A stretch of 64,000 bases of DNA from Desulfonatronum thioautotrophicum. Lineage in GTDB: Bacteria > Desulfobacterota > Desulfovibrionia > Desulfovibrionales > Desulfonatronaceae. The position numbers and the translations under genes are program-made. Under the pieces are notes generated by a model. The model saw only the letters and a list, made by a program, of their open reading frames with translations, did no database searches and was not told the DNA's origin. The stretch is taken from NCBI RefSeq assembly GCF_000934745.1, contig NZ_KN882169.1, positions 4,039 through 68,038 of the forward strand, written 5' to 3'. Positions 43,087-52,721 of this stretch are shown here, in pieces (the first letter of the stretch is position 1; every line of letters starts with the position of its first letter).

Positions 43087-44948
43087 GCAGTGCAGCCTGG
43101 GGGATAATGCTCCATGCGGATCTGACAACGGGTAGCTTTCAGGATGTGGTGCTTCCGGACTGGCTTCAGGATGGGTATCTGGGCGGAAAGGGGTATGCGG
43201 CCAAACTGCTTCTGGACCTGATTCCGGAGCGGACAGACCCTCTCGGGTCGGATAATGTTCTCCTCTTTCTGCCCGGCCCGTTGACCGGAACACCGGCCCC
43301 GGCCATGCGGGCTTGCGTGGCGACCAAGTCTCCGCAGACCAATCTGTTCCTGGACTCCTATTTTGGCGGGATGTTTGGCCCGGAAATCAAGTATGCCGGA
43401 TATGACGGCCTGATTATCACCGGATGCGCAACTGAACCCGTCGTGCTTGTCGTGGACCGGGACGGCCCCAGGCTGCAATCGGCCGGAGCGCTTTGGGGCC
43501 TGGACACCCTGGAAACCACCCGGCGTGTCAAAGAGGTTCTGGGCGACGAGGAATTCAAGATCGCCACCATCGGCCCAGCCGGAGAGCGACAGGTGCGCTA
43601 CGCCCTGATTTGCTGTGAATTCAACCGTCAGGCCGGGCGGGGCGGAGCCGGCGCTGTAATGGGCTCCAAAAATCTGAAGGCCGTGGCCCTCAAGGGCGAA
43701 CGGCTGGTCCGGGTACATGACCAGTCAGCCTTTGACCGGGCCCTGGACCGGGCCAACAAGGAAATTCGGGACAGCGCCGAGTGCCGGTCCCTGATGGCTT
43801 CCGGGACCGCGGGCTCCGTGGAGTTCGCCAATGAAGCCGGGCTGATTCCGGCCAACAATTTCAGTGACGGAACCTCGTCCCTGGCCAAAAAACTGGGCGA
43901 TGCCGGTCAGTCCCGAGCCTTGTGGTTGAGCCGGGCGGCCTGCTTCGGGTGTCCCATTGCCTGTACCCAAATGGGTGCGGTCCGAACCGGGGCGTATGCG
44001 CAGATGGTCACGGACATCGTGGAATACGAGTCCGCGGCCATGCTGGGCACCAATCTGGGCGTCGGGGATGCACGAGCCGTGGCTCATCTGACCAAACTCT
44101 GCGATTTACTGGGTCTGGACTCCATTTCCACCGGTGCGTGCGTGGGGTTTGCCATGGAGGCCGCAAGCAAGGGACTCCTGGCTGGATGGGCAACTGCTGA
44201 AGAAATCGCAGGTCTGGAATTCGGCAATGCGCCGGCGGCGGAACGGGTGATCCGGATGATCGCCGCTCAACAGGGTGAACTGGGCCGACTGCTGTCCCAT
44301 GGTGTCAAAGCCGCGGCCGAGGCCCTGGGGCCGGAGGCGGAAAGTCTGGCCCAGCACGTCAAGGGCCTGGAAATGCCCGCCTGGGGACCGCGCGGCGCAC
44401 CGGGCATGGGCCTGGCCTACATGACCGCGGATCGGGGAGCCTGTCATCAGCGCGGTTTTCCCGTGGGCTACGAGGCCACGGGCATGGAGTGGCGAGGCAA
44501 GCCGGTTCAGGCCTTGAGCCTTGAGGGCAAGGCCGAACTGGTGGCCGCCTTGCAGGATTACCTGGCGGGCACGGATTGTCTGGTGAAGTGCGACTTCGGA
44601 GCCATGGGCGTGACTCCGGAGACCTACGCCGAACTGCTGAACGCGGCCACGGGCCGGAACGTTGAGGCCAGCTTTTTCGATGAGTTGGGTCGCCGGATCT
44701 GGAATACCACCCGTCTCTTCAATCTGCGTGAAGGGATGGATATCTCCCACGAGCGCCTGCCCCGACGCTTCGTGGAGGAACCCCTGCCCAGCGGCCCCCA
44801 CAAGGGCCACCGGATTACCGAAGAGGACATGCGTACGTTGCTGGCGGATTACTATCGAGTCAGGGACTGGGACGCGCAAGGGCGGCCCACCAAGGAGAGT
44901 CTGGGGCGGTTCGGTGTCGTTACGGAGCGGCGGGTTGTGATGAATTAA
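43083..44948 (+). CDS. aor: Aldehyde:ferredoxin oxidoreductase
   Basis: A 621-residue tungsten bis-pterin enzyme that oxidises aldehydes to acids using ferredoxin. The N-terminal domain has LGGKGYAAKLLLDLIP and PGPLTGTPAPAMRACVATKSPQT. The 4Fe-4S ligands are in CFGCPIAC and a downstream Cys in DCLVKCDFG. The start overlaps the four-cluster ferredoxin. The substrate cannot be read from sequence. Because choline dehydrogenase lies upstream and betB is missing, betaine aldehyde is one possible substrate, but this is speculation. Confidence 0.92.
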   Translation: MSSAAWGIMLHADLTTGSFQDVVLPDWLQDGYLGGKGYAAKLLLDLIPERTDPLGSDNVLLFLPGPLTGTPAPAMRACVATKSPQTNLFLDSYFGGMFGPEIKYAGYDGLIITGCATEPVVLVVDRDGPRLQSAGALWGLDTLETTRRVKEVLGDEEFKIATIGPAGERQVRYALICCEFNRQAGRGGAGAVMGSKNLKAVALKGERLVRVHDQSAFDRALDRANKEIRDSAECRSLMASGTAGSVEFANEAGLIPANNFSDGTSSLAKKLGDAGQSRALWLSRAACFGCPIACTQMGAVRTGAYAQMVTDIVEYESAAMLGTNLGVGDARAVAHLTKLCDLLGLDSISTGACVGFAMEAASKGLLAGWATAEEIAGLEFGNAPAAERVIRMIAAQQGELGRLLSHGVKAAAEALGPEAESLAQHVKGLEMPAWGPRGAPGMGLAYMTADRGACHQRGFPVGYEATGMEWRGKPVQALSLEGKAELVAALQDYLAGTDCLVKCDFGAMGVTPETYAELLNAATGRNVEASFFDELGRRIWNTTRLFNLREGMDISHERLPRRFVEEPLPSGPHKGHRITEEDMRTLLADYYRVRDWDAQGRPTKESLGRFGVVTERRVVMN

Positions 44949-45077
44949 ATCGGATGAATGTGTTGAAAAGACGGCCCGGCCGGGTCTTGCTGAAATCACC
45001 TTCTTTACGCATGATGGTCTTGTTGTTCATTTGGATTGTTTTTTTTGGTTTCCGCTCCCATTTTTTTCATAAACATT

Positions 45078-45380
45078 ATGCTGAATCTTATCCTCCCTCC
45101 TGATTTGGATGCCCTCAAGGCAATCCTCGCCGAAGACCCGGAGTTCCTGCTCGATGTGGCCGCTGTGGTGAATTGTTTGGGGACCTGCCGGTTGTGTGAA
45201 CGGCGGTTCGTGCCCGTTGCTCCGTTGGTGGAATCCCTGGCGCCCCTGTATGCCGACCCAAAGAGATTGCATGCCTTTTTGCGACACAATCAGTATGTTT
45301 CTCTCTCCGAGACCATCTGCGGATTTTGCCATGCAGATCCGGGCTTACTGAACATGTTTCAGAAAATGAAAAAATTGTGA
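45078..45380 (+). CDS. Small Cys-pair protein, unknown
   Basis: A 100-residue protein beginning MLNLILPPDLDALKAILAEDP. Two CxxC pairs are visible (GTCRLCERR and ICGFCHADPG), suggesting a zinc or Fe-S site. There is no clear ribosome binding site, so the start is uncertain; an upstream Met at 45036 would add a hydrophobic extension. Its stop overlaps the GTG of the GT9 gene (GTGA), so the two form a unit. Family not recognised. Confidence 0.6.
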   Translation: MLNLILPPDLDALKAILAEDPEFLLDVAAVVNCLGTCRLCERRFVPVAPLVESLAPLYADPKRLHAFLRHNQYVSLSETICGFCHADPGLLNMFQKMKKL

Positions 45381-46291
45381 GCCATTGCCTCCTGATTCAT
45401 CGCGGTGGATTGGGGGATTTTTTCATGGCTTGGCCATCCCTGCTCCGTATCCGCGAATACTTTTCCGGGCAGCGGGTATTCTGGGGAGGTCCGTCCAGTC
45501 GACTGCACTGGCTGTTGCCGTGGGGAATCGAGCCGATTGCTCCAGAGTTGCGCCGTGGTGTGGACTCCCTGTTTGCCCTGGACAGATGGCCTGATGAACT
45601 AGAGGGAATCCGGGTTTTCTGGTTTGCTCTGGACGCCCCACCGCCGGTTCCAGCATCCCCTCGTTTGCATGTTCTGTACGGGATAGGGCACTCCAAAGAG
45701 GGAAAAACATCACCCCGGGATGCCTATGCCCGACAGTTGAATACCCTGGGGATACCGGGTGAGCCGACATGGCTGAGTATCTGGCGCGAACACTTCGGCG
45801 TGATGGATCGCCCTCGGAGTCATGGGGCGAGCGAGGTGCTGCTCTTTCCCGGGGCGGGCCACCCGGCCAAGCAATGGCCGCTTGTACAATTTTTTGAACT
45901 GGCCGAGTGGCTTCAGCGACGCGGTCAAGCGGTGCGTTTTGTTCTGGGGCCGGTGGAGCAAGAACGGGGGGTGGAGGTTCCAGGTTTTCCGGTAAGCTTG
46001 CCGGATTCATTGGAAAAGCTGCAAGATGTGCTACGAAACGCCTGCTTCGTTGTCGGGAACGACAGTGGGCCGATGCATTTGGCGGGAATGATGGGCGTGC
46101 CTGGCCTGGCCCTGTTCGGACCGGCCTCGGAAGCGCAGTGGGGGCCGATTGGCCTGCGGACCATCGCCCTGGATCTGGCCTGCCGACCCTGTACGCAAAC
46201 CGGACGGATGAACTGTTCCGATGCCCGATGCCTTCGAGAAATGCCCCAGGCCATGGTCCGAGAGGAAGTGGAAAAGTTTCTTGCGGAGTAA
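45377..46291 (+). CDS. Glycosyltransferase family 9 (heptosyltransferase-like)
   Basis: 304 residues from the GTG at 45377. LLIHRGGLGDFFMAWPSLL at the N-terminus and FVVGNDSGPMHLAGMMGVPGLALFGP near residue 230 are the GT9 signatures; CRPCTQTGRMNCSDARCL is a Cys-rich C-terminal loop found in heptosyltransferases. Such enzymes transfer heptose to lipopolysaccharide core. There is no other LPS gene nearby. It is coupled to the small Cys-pair protein. Confidence 0.85.
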   Translation: MSHCLLIHRGGLGDFFMAWPSLLRIREYFSGQRVFWGGPSSRLHWLLPWGIEPIAPELRRGVDSLFALDRWPDELEGIRVFWFALDAPPPVPASPRLHVLYGIGHSKEGKTSPRDAYARQLNTLGIPGEPTWLSIWREHFGVMDRPRSHGASEVLLFPGAGHPAKQWPLVQFFELAEWLQRRGQAVRFVLGPVEQERGVEVPGFPVSLPDSLEKLQDVLRNACFVVGNDSGPMHLAGMMGVPGLALFGPASEAQWGPIGLRTIALDLACRPCTQTGRMNCSDARCLREMPQAMVREEVEKFLAE

Positions 46292-46641
46292 GTACCCAGG
46301 AATGAACACATTCCGGGAAGCTGGTCGTGTTTTGCGCAAAAGAAAAACCGGCCTCGCTTCAAGGTGGGCTGCCTTGGAACGAAACCGGCTTTTGCAAAAG
46401 GAGGAAGGTTGATTTGTATCTAGCAAGCAGTGTGCCACACTAGGCGCCGGGTAAATCATTTTGTCCCGTCTCCCCGACATGCTCTAAATGTTGCGTATTT
46501 GCTTGGCTCCGGGAGAGCCTTGACAGTTTGAGAGTATTGAAACCGACCATGGGGTGGGCAATGGAGCGTTTTGGGCCGTACAAAAAATTATACCGCTTTT
46601 CTTGATTTCCGTGAATCATGGTGATTGGCGGTACAAAAAAT
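46292..46641. other. Gap without a gene
   Basis: 350 bp between GT9 and tsaC, which converge here. An imperfect hairpin may form between GCAAAAG (~46336) and CTTTTGC (~46390) with an internal CCGG pair, possibly a terminator. No ORF is supported. Confidence 0.4.
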
Positions 46642-47358
46642 TTAACCAATCCTCCATCCGGCCTGCTCAAGCTCATCCAATCCGATGGCTCCAAGACGAA
46701 AAACGTGGAGCGTGTGGCTGGAAAGTATTTGGACCACCGTCGAGGGCCGGCCTCCGGCGGGGTAGGGCGGTTGGCGAATGACCATACCGGGGTGCTGATC
46801 TGGATCAGTTCCGGGAAGCAGCCATTTTCTGGAATCGTGGCTGCCCGATAGGGCTTGGATGGATGTACCTGGGGAGGACAAGGCCGCCAGTAATTCCGTA
46901 TCCAATTCCTCCGGCCGGGAAGCGGCGGGACGGCCGCTGGTGTTGGCGCTGGTTGCGGTGAGAGGCGCTCCACCTTGGACGGCCAGAAACTGGGCCGTGG
47001 GATGGGGGGTCCAGCGCACGGCGATAAACCCCTGTTGGTCCTGTAGAAGGGACGAAAGCCCCGGCCGGGCCGGCACGAGGATGCTCAAGGGACCGGGCCA
47101 GAAATTCCGGGTCAACCGGTACAGGTCGGCGCTCTGGTGGTCCGTGACCATGGACAGCTGGTCCAGGGCGCCGATCAGCACGGGCAGCGGTTTGTCCTGC
47201 GGACGTCCCTTGAGCCGGACGACCTGTTCCACGGAATCCGGACGGAGAATGTCCACGCCAAGGGCATAGAGGGTTTCGGTGGGATAGACCACCGGCATTC
47301 CGTGGCGGATGGCTGCCACGGCCTTGAACATTTCCTGTTGCGGGCTTTGTTTGGTCAT
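46642..47358 (-). CDS. tsaC: Threonylcarbamoyl-AMP synthase (YrdC/Sua5)
   Basis: A 238-residue protein of the YrdC family that makes threonylcarbamoyl-AMP for t6A37 modification of tRNAs. Seen: VVYPTETLYALGVDI, RLKGRPQDKPLPVLI, FWPGPLSILVPAR, VRWTPHPTAQFL and PLTATSANTSGRPA. The Sua5-type C-terminal domain is absent, but ~50 extra residues extend past the core. AT-rich words ATCCTGTTTATC precede it. Confidence 0.92.
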   Translation of the reverse strand: MTKQSPQQEMFKAVAAIRHGMPVVYPTETLYALGVDILRPDSVEQVVRLKGRPQDKPLPVLIGALDQLSMVTDHQSADLYRLTRNFWPGPLSILVPARPGLSSLLQDQQGFIAVRWTPHPTAQFLAVQGGAPLTATSANTSGRPAASRPEELDTELLAALSSPGTSIQALSGSHDSRKWLLPGTDPDQHPGMVIRQPPYPAGGRPSTVVQILSSHTLHVFRLGAIGLDELEQAGWRIG

Positions 47359-47410
47359 CTCTGTCTGATCATCTTATCCTGTTTATCATATCCTGTTAAT
47401 TTGGTTCTGG

Positions 47411-48001
47411 TCATCGCAGCATCCAGGCGCTGACCTGCGCTTCCATTTCCTCATGGTTGAAGCGGGGGCTGTCGTAGCATCCCCGTGAGTGGCGTTGCCG
47501 CCACGCCTCGTAAAGGATCACGGCCGCGGCTACGGAGACGTTCAGGCTCTGGATCATGCCCTGCATGGGGATGAACAGGTTGTCCGGGATCAGGGCGTCC
47601 AGGGCCGGATCCTGGCCACGGTGCTCGTTGCCCAGCAGGATGGCCGTGGGGCCGGTGAAGTCCCAATCCGGGAGCGGCCTGGCCGTGGCGGTCAGGTTGG
47701 TACCGATGATCTGGTATCCCTGTCCACGGAGCCCGTTGATCATGGTCGCGGCGTCGTGGTGACGGATCCGGTCCACCCATTTTTTGGCCGAGGCCGATGA
47801 GCGTTTGCCCACCAGGGGAAATGATTCCCGGGTGTAATACAGGTGAACGCCGTGAACCCCAAAGGCGTCGCAGCTGCGCAGGATGGCGGAGACATTGTGC
47901 GGGTCGTGAATGTTGTTCAGGATCAGGGTCAGGTCTTTCTGACGTTTGGACAGGACATCCCTGATCCGTTGGATGCGTTGTTCGGTAATGGACGTTTTCA
48001 T
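47411..48001 (-). CDS. trmH: TrmH-type tRNA 2'-O-methyltransferase
   Basis: 196 residues from Met at 48001. The SPOUT fold motifs are visible: NIHDPHNVSAILRSCDAFG, GPTAILLGNEHRGQDP and IPMQGMIQSLNVSVAAAVILYEAWRQR. The match is to TrmH, which methylates Gm18 in tRNA. An upstream Met at 48064 is not favoured. Transcribed leftward after acpS. Confidence 0.9.
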   Translation of the reverse strand: MKTSITEQRIQRIRDVLSKRQKDLTLILNNIHDPHNVSAILRSCDAFGVHGVHLYYTRESFPLVGKRSSASAKKWVDRIRHHDAATMINGLRGQGYQIIGTNLTATARPLPDWDFTGPTAILLGNEHRGQDPALDALIPDNLFIPMQGMIQSLNVSVAAAVILYEAWRQRHSRGCYDSPRFNHEEMEAQVSAWMLR

Positions 48002-48111
48002 GTGAATGGTGTGGATGGCCGTTGGATTGCGGCGGAGCTGCCTCAGAAAAAGGCCTGGAATCAATTCGTCGGGTGTGAATTGGTTGCAAATGGGGGCGTG
48101 CCGCCGGATGG

Positions 48112-48501
48112 TCAGTGTGCTGGTTCACGCTCCAGGATGACTACCGCCGCGGCGGTGTCCCGGCCATGGGTCAGGCTGAGATGGATGTGGGTTACCCCGA
48201 GCCGGGAGGCCAGGCGTTGGGCTGTTTCGGAAAAGATCAACTCCGGTTGGCCCGAGGGCCGGCTGGCAACGGCAATCTGCTGAAAGGTGATTCCCTCCCG
48301 GAACCCGGTACCCAGGGCCTTGACCGCGGCCTCCTTGGCCGCGAAGCGGGACGCGAGATAGGGGATCTGTTGCCCGGTGAAAAGGTGTTTTTGTTCCGTT
48401 GCCGTGAGCACTCTCCGGGCAAAGGCCACGCCAAAGCGTTCCCAGATTCGCCGGATCCGGTCCAACTCCACCACATCCAGCCCCAGGCCGATTATTGCCA
48501 T
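48112..48501 (-). CDS. acpS: Holo-[acyl-carrier-protein] synthase
   Basis: A 129-residue phosphopantetheinyl transferase. IIGLGLDVVELDRIRRIWER (metal-binding Asp), FTGQQIPYLASRFAAKEAAVKAL and LSLTHGRDTAAAVVIL match AcpS over its full length. It activates ACP with CoA. It follows pdxJ leftward with a 44-bp gap, the usual pdxJ-acpS order. Confidence 0.95.
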   Translation of the reverse strand: MAIIGLGLDVVELDRIRRIWERFGVAFARRVLTATEQKHLFTGQQIPYLASRFAAKEAAVKALGTGFREGITFQQIAVASRPSGQPELIFSETAQRLASRLGVTHIHLSLTHGRDTAAAVVILEREPAH

Positions 48502-48545
48502 GAAGATCTCAAGGGATGTCCCTGAAGCAGGTTCATGCCCGAATC

Positions 48546-49271
48546 TCAGGGAACGAACGTCCGAATAATGTCCGCCATTTCCTGGACCGCCTGGCGCAAA
48601 CCGACATGAATGGCCCGGGCCATGATGCTGTGACCGATGGAATACTCCCTGATGCCCGGCGTCTGGGCAAAGGGCAGCACATTGGTGTAGTTCAAGCCGT
48701 GGCCAAGGTTGACTTGCAGCCCGATGTCCTGGGCGATCCCGATGCCCTCCCGGATTTTTCGCAGTTCCTTCATGCGCTCTTCCCGAGTCAACGCGTCGGC
48801 ATAGTGGCCGGTGTGGATTTCGATGTATTCGGCGCCGATGGCTTTGGCTGCGTGAATCTGCTCCGGGTCGGCGTCGATGAACAGGCTGGAGATGATTCCG
48901 GCGGCGTGGATATCGGCCAGGTAGGCCCGCAAATCCTGCTCTCTGCCAACCAGGTTCAACCCGCCTTCAGTGGTCAGCTCTTCCCGTTTTTCCGGGACCA
49001 GGCAGACCATGTGCGGTCGGGTGTTCAGGGCAATGGCATGCATTTCCGCTGTTGCGGCCATTTCCAGGTGCAGGTTGGTCTGGACGGTTTCCTTGAGCAG
49101 GGCCAGGTCCCGGTCCTGGATGTGCCGGCGATCTTCACGCAAATGGACGATGATCCCGTGGGCCCCGCCCAGTTCGGCCAGATGCGCGGCGGTGACCGGG
49201 TCGGGTTCCCGTCCCATCCGGGCCTGGCGGAGGGTGGCGACATGATCGACGTTGACGACGAGTACGGGCAT
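48546..49271 (-). CDS. pdxJ: Pyridoxine 5'-phosphate synthase
   Basis: A 241-residue TIM-barrel enzyme condensing 1-deoxyxylulose 5-phosphate with 3-amino-2-oxopropyl phosphate. [46 protein letters not shown] and [11 protein letters not shown] are present. AAGGAG lies before the ATG. It leads the pdxJ-acpS pair. Confidence 0.95.
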   Translation of the reverse strand: MPVLVVNVDHVATLRQARMGREPDPVTAAHLAELGGAHGIIVHLREDRRHIQDRDLALLKETVQTNLHLEMAATAEMHAIALNTRPHMVCLVPEKREELTTEGGLNLVGREQDLRAYLADIHAAGIISSLFIDADPEQIHAAKAIGAEYIEIHTGHYADALTREERMKELRKIREGIGIAQDIGLQVNLGHGLNYTNVLPFAQTPGIREYSIGHSIMARAIHVGLRQAVQEMADIIRTFVP

Positions 49272-49310
49272 GACTTGTGGGCTCCTTTCAATGATTCTAA
49301 CAAAATTGCT

Positions 49311-51413
49311 TCAGAGCTGTCTGGTGAAACTCGATGGGGTGGAGTGGTTGGTAGGCGGCATAGAATCGATCGTGACGGTCACGGTGCAGCAGATCGTGGC
49401 CCCAAGGCCAGGTTCGCTGTCGATGCTGATAGTGCCGTCCATCAGTTCGACCAGGCTTTTGACGATAGCCAAGCCAAGTCCGGCACCTTGGTGCTTGCGG
49501 GTAAGGGATTCGTTGGCTTGGGTAAAGGATCCGAAAACCAGATGTTGTTGGTCCTCGAGAATGCCGCTTCCAGTATCACTGACGCAGCAGGCCAAGCGAC
49601 ATTTCCTGGGTTCTGGATGGCCCAGGGCAAACACGTTGACACTGATTCGGCCTTGATCCGTAAATTTGATCGCGTTACCCACCAAATTGAAAAGGATCTG
49701 ACGGATGCGGACTGCATCACCGATCAGCCGCTCCGGTACAGTATCGCTTAACTCCTGCTCCAACTGCAAGCCTTTTTCCCGACAGGCCAGGCCGAAAGTG
49801 TCGGTCACGGCCTGGATCAACTCCACGGGATGAAAGGGTTCCTCCAGCAAGGTCAATTTTCGGGCTTCGATCCGGGAGAGATCCAGAATGTCGCTGAGCA
49901 GGCGGGTCAACCGGCCGCCGGAGCGGATCGACAACGCGACATATTCAGCCTGTTCCTCGTCCAACTGCGTGGTTTGGAGCAGTTGCATCATGCCCAGCAA
50001 TCCGTTGAGCGGGGTGCGCAGTTCGTGGCTCATGTTGGCCAGAAATTGGCTTTTGGCAATGCTTGCCGCTTCCGCCGCCTCCTTGGCCTGAATCAATTCC
50101 TCCGCAATCTGGACCCGCTCGGTGACGTCGGCGATGGTTACCAGGGCCAACCTTCGGTCATCAGCGACAACCAGGGCTGTGGAGATGAGCAAATCTCTGG
50201 TAGCAATGCCGGATTGCGGATCGGCTCCTTTCAGTACGGACAGTCGTGTGGGCTCCTCAAGTCGGGATTGTCCGGAATCCAGGGCAATGCGGACATTTTG
50301 GCACAGCATGCAACCCGGACAGGCGCCGGTGGAGGGGAACATGCCTTCCTGGTCAGTGATGCACTTGAAAAGTGCTCCGCAGTGCTTGCCCAGAACCGCG
50401 CTTTTGCCTTTCTGGAAAAACGTCAGTCCAGCTCGGTTGATATCGTGAACCCGGCAATCCTTGTCCATCAGCAGCATCGTATACGGGGCGCCATCGAAAA
50501 TACACTTGAGCATATCTCGTTGATGCTTGATTTTTCGCTCCGCTTCCTTCAACGGCGTCAAGTCGATATCAATACAATAGAGTTCTTTTTCTTGTCCGTG
50601 GGGCTGGATAATGGCGTGGTTGGAATAGACCGGCACTTTGCTGCCGTCCTTGTGCATGAGCAGCAGTTCCTCGGCCGGAGTATCTCGTTGTTGCATAAAC
50701 ATCCGGTGGATATTTTCCGCCACGTGCGCGCGTTTTTCCGGGGGAATGATCAGGTCCAAGAGATTCCTGCCCTCGGCCTCCCGCGCACTGTAACCATAGA
50801 GCTTTTCGCTGGCCTTGTTCCAGAAATGGACAGTGCCGTCGGCATGGTAGCCCTGCACCGCGATGGAGGAGACCTTGTTCAGGAGATTGCGCAGACGGGC
50901 CTCGCTGTGCTTCAGAGCCAGATCGCTCTTTTTTCGGTCGTTGATATTGCTGATTACGATCCTGATCACTGGCCCATCATCCGAACCCTCCCGGTCCAGG
51001 CTCATGTCCAATTGACCCCAGAAGGTATGTCCGGTTTTTCTTACCAAAAGCAGTTCACAGGATTGGGGAGTGAGAACCTCCAAAACCCGGCTCCGGTGTT
51101 TCGCAAAAACGGATTGGGCTGATCTGTCGATGAAGCTGGTCAGCTTTTGCTTCAGCAGGTGGTGGCGCTCATGGCCAAGGAGGCTACAGGCCTTGAGATT
51201 TACCTCCAAAATGACATTCTGGTCGTTCAGTGTCAGATAGCCCACAGGCGCCAGGTCGAACAGCCTGAAATAGCGATGACGGGAGCGCTCCAACTCCTCC
51301 CGGCTTTGACGTAATTCCTCGTTTTGGATTTCCAGTTCAGCCTTATGGGTGTTCAACGCTTCCAGCGTTGCTTGGTGCTGACCCTGGGAGAGTTCACGCT
51401 TCTCGTCATTCAT
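49311..51413 (-). CDS. PAS-domain sensor histidine kinase
   Basis: About 700 residues, with an ATG at 51413 (GGAG upstream); an ATG at 51443 is an alternative. A coiled-coil start is followed by three PAS domains (about 45-160, 175-295, 305-430). The third carries the cysteine group CPGCMLC, possibly redox- or metal-responsive. HisKA has the phospho-acceptor H463 ([13 protein letters not shown]), and HATPase motifs follow ([24 protein letters not shown]). No membrane segment and no receiver domain. No response regulator is adjacent. Confidence 0.9.
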   Translation of the reverse strand: MNDEKRELSQGQHQATLEALNTHKAELEIQNEELRQSREELERSRHRYFRLFDLAPVGYLTLNDQNVILEVNLKACSLLGHERHHLLKQKLTSFIDRSAQSVFAKHRSRVLEVLTPQSCELLLVRKTGHTFWGQLDMSLDREGSDDGPVIRIVISNINDRKKSDLALKHSEARLRNLLNKVSSIAVQGYHADGTVHFWNKASEKLYGYSAREAEGRNLLDLIIPPEKRAHVAENIHRMFMQQRDTPAEELLLMHKDGSKVPVYSNHAIIQPHGQEKELYCIDIDLTPLKEAERKIKHQRDMLKCIFDGAPYTMLLMDKDCRVHDINRAGLTFFQKGKSAVLGKHCGALFKCITDQEGMFPSTGACPGCMLCQNVRIALDSGQSRLEEPTRLSVLKGADPQSGIATRDLLISTALVVADDRRLALVTIADVTERVQIAEELIQAKEAAEAASIAKSQFLANMSHELRTPLNGLLGMMQLLQTTQLDEEQAEYVALSIRSGGRLTRLLSDILDLSRIEARKLTLLEEPFHPVELIQAVTDTFGLACREKGLQLEQELSDTVPERLIGDAVRIRQILFNLVGNAIKFTDQGRISVNVFALGHPEPRKCRLACCVSDTGSGILEDQQHLVFGSFTQANESLTRKHQGAGLGLAIVKSLVELMDGTISIDSEPGLGATICCTVTVTIDSMPPTNHSTPSSFTRQL

Positions 51414-51443
51414 GGCAAAGTTGCTCCATCCAAATGGGCTCAA

Positions 51444-51764
51444 TTATTCGCTGATATGCTGGGAGGGAGTACTGACCGACATGCCTGGATCGGTATGTGG
51501 CGTTGTGGAGATAAAGGTCGAAAGACCTGGGTTTTCAGGTTGCCATAGCTGAAACAATCAGGCTAGCAATGCGCTTTGGTACCTGGTTTTGGCATGCGGT
51601 CTGTAAAGCTGTTGATACGTAGTCGAAAAGAATACGGTTGGTAAAGCATCTACTCCGGATGCAACCTCCACTCTGTATGGAGTCGTATTGTTTTTTGGGT
51701 GGCTTTGTCCCAGCTCTTGAAAGGCTTTTTTGCTCCTGCGAGCGGAACAGTTGGAGGATATTGT
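51444..51764. other. Gap without a gene
   Basis: About 320 bp between the divergent kinase and cinA-like genes. Promoters for both should lie here. I see no repeat, hairpin with T-run, or small ORF with a good ribosome binding site. Confidence 0.4.
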
Positions 51765-52616
51765 ATGCGTAATCTCAGCCCTAAACGCCTCACACCCGCG
51801 GTGGTGGAAATTATGGCCGTGGGTAACGAACTGCTGAACGGGTCGGTTCAGGACGGCAACAGTTTTTGGCTGATTCAGCAAATAATGAACCTGGGCGGTA
51901 TGGTGGGCAGGGTGACGATCCTGCCGGATGATAAAGCGATCATTGCCGAGGAGGTCCGTTTGACCGTGAATCGGACATCAAACAAGCCGCCGGCGTTTCT
52001 TTTTCTGACTGGCGGTTTGGGTCCGACAATAGACGATCTGACTGTTGCCGCGGTAGCTGAAGGGTTGGGTTTGCCGCTTTTTTTGGATATCCAGGCCCGG
52101 AAGATGATCCAACGCAGCTATGATGCGTTGGCGGCAAACGGGGTGATCGACCAGGGCGGTCTGAACCCTTCGAGGGAAAAAATGGCCCTGTTGCCGGAAG
52201 GTGCCACGGTTCTCTCCAATCCCGTCGGTACGGCACCGGGAGTGTTGGTGCGGCAAAATCAGACGGCCATCGTCTGCTTCCCCGGGGTGCCTCCGGAAAT
52301 GCAGGCAATTTTCGAGACGTCCCTGCATCCATACATGGTCAATGCTTTTCCCGCTGTAAACCATGCCCGGAGCCGACTACGCATCCACAGCAACGACGAA
52401 TCGTTCCTGGCACCGTATCTCCGGCGTTTTGCAGATCATTACCCTGACATCCACGTGAAGGCCCTTTCCGGAATCATCGCCGATAATCCCCAGTTGGAAT
52501 TCATTTTTTCCGTGGCTGATGAGGACAAGAATGAGGTTGAAGCTTATCTCAAACGCGCACTTGAAGATCTAGAAATGTGGTTACGGAGTGAGGGGATCGA
52601 TTCCCGGGCAATATAA
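51765..52616 (+). CDS. CinA-like MoCF-domain protein
   Basis: 283 residues from the ATG at 51765 (TTGGAGG upstream). VVEIMAVGNELLNGSVQDGNSFWLIQQI and FLFLTGGLGPTIDDLTVAAVAEGL match the molybdopterin-binding-like domain of CinA, and GTAPGVLVRQN with FPGVPPEMQAIF is the family loop. The C-terminal nicotinamide-nucleotide amidase domain of CinA is absent. Such short forms are thought to hydrolyse ADP-ribose-type substrates, inferred here. Separate from the rSAM locus by ~100 bp. Confidence 0.85.
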   Translation: MRNLSPKRLTPAVVEIMAVGNELLNGSVQDGNSFWLIQQIMNLGGMVGRVTILPDDKAIIAEEVRLTVNRTSNKPPAFLFLTGGLGPTIDDLTVAAVAEGLGLPLFLDIQARKMIQRSYDALAANGVIDQGGLNPSREKMALLPEGATVLSNPVGTAPGVLVRQNQTAIVCFPGVPPEMQAIFETSLHPYMVNAFPAVNHARSRLRIHSNDESFLAPYLRRFADHYPDIHVKALSGIIADNPQLEFIFSVADEDKNEVEAYLKRALEDLEMWLRSEGIDSRAI

Positions 52617-52721
52617 TCGCCTGTGCTGGACGTGTTCGTCTGGTCTTGGGTAAATGCTCTGCACAGGAAGTAACAATCGGAGGGGGCTGTGTCCAATTGG
52701 CGTGATGAACGAGAGGTGAAG

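Noticed and set aside
48516-49751. 411-codon open frame opposite pdxJ and the kinase end
   Set aside because: It spans two genes on the other strand, both with unambiguous motifs.
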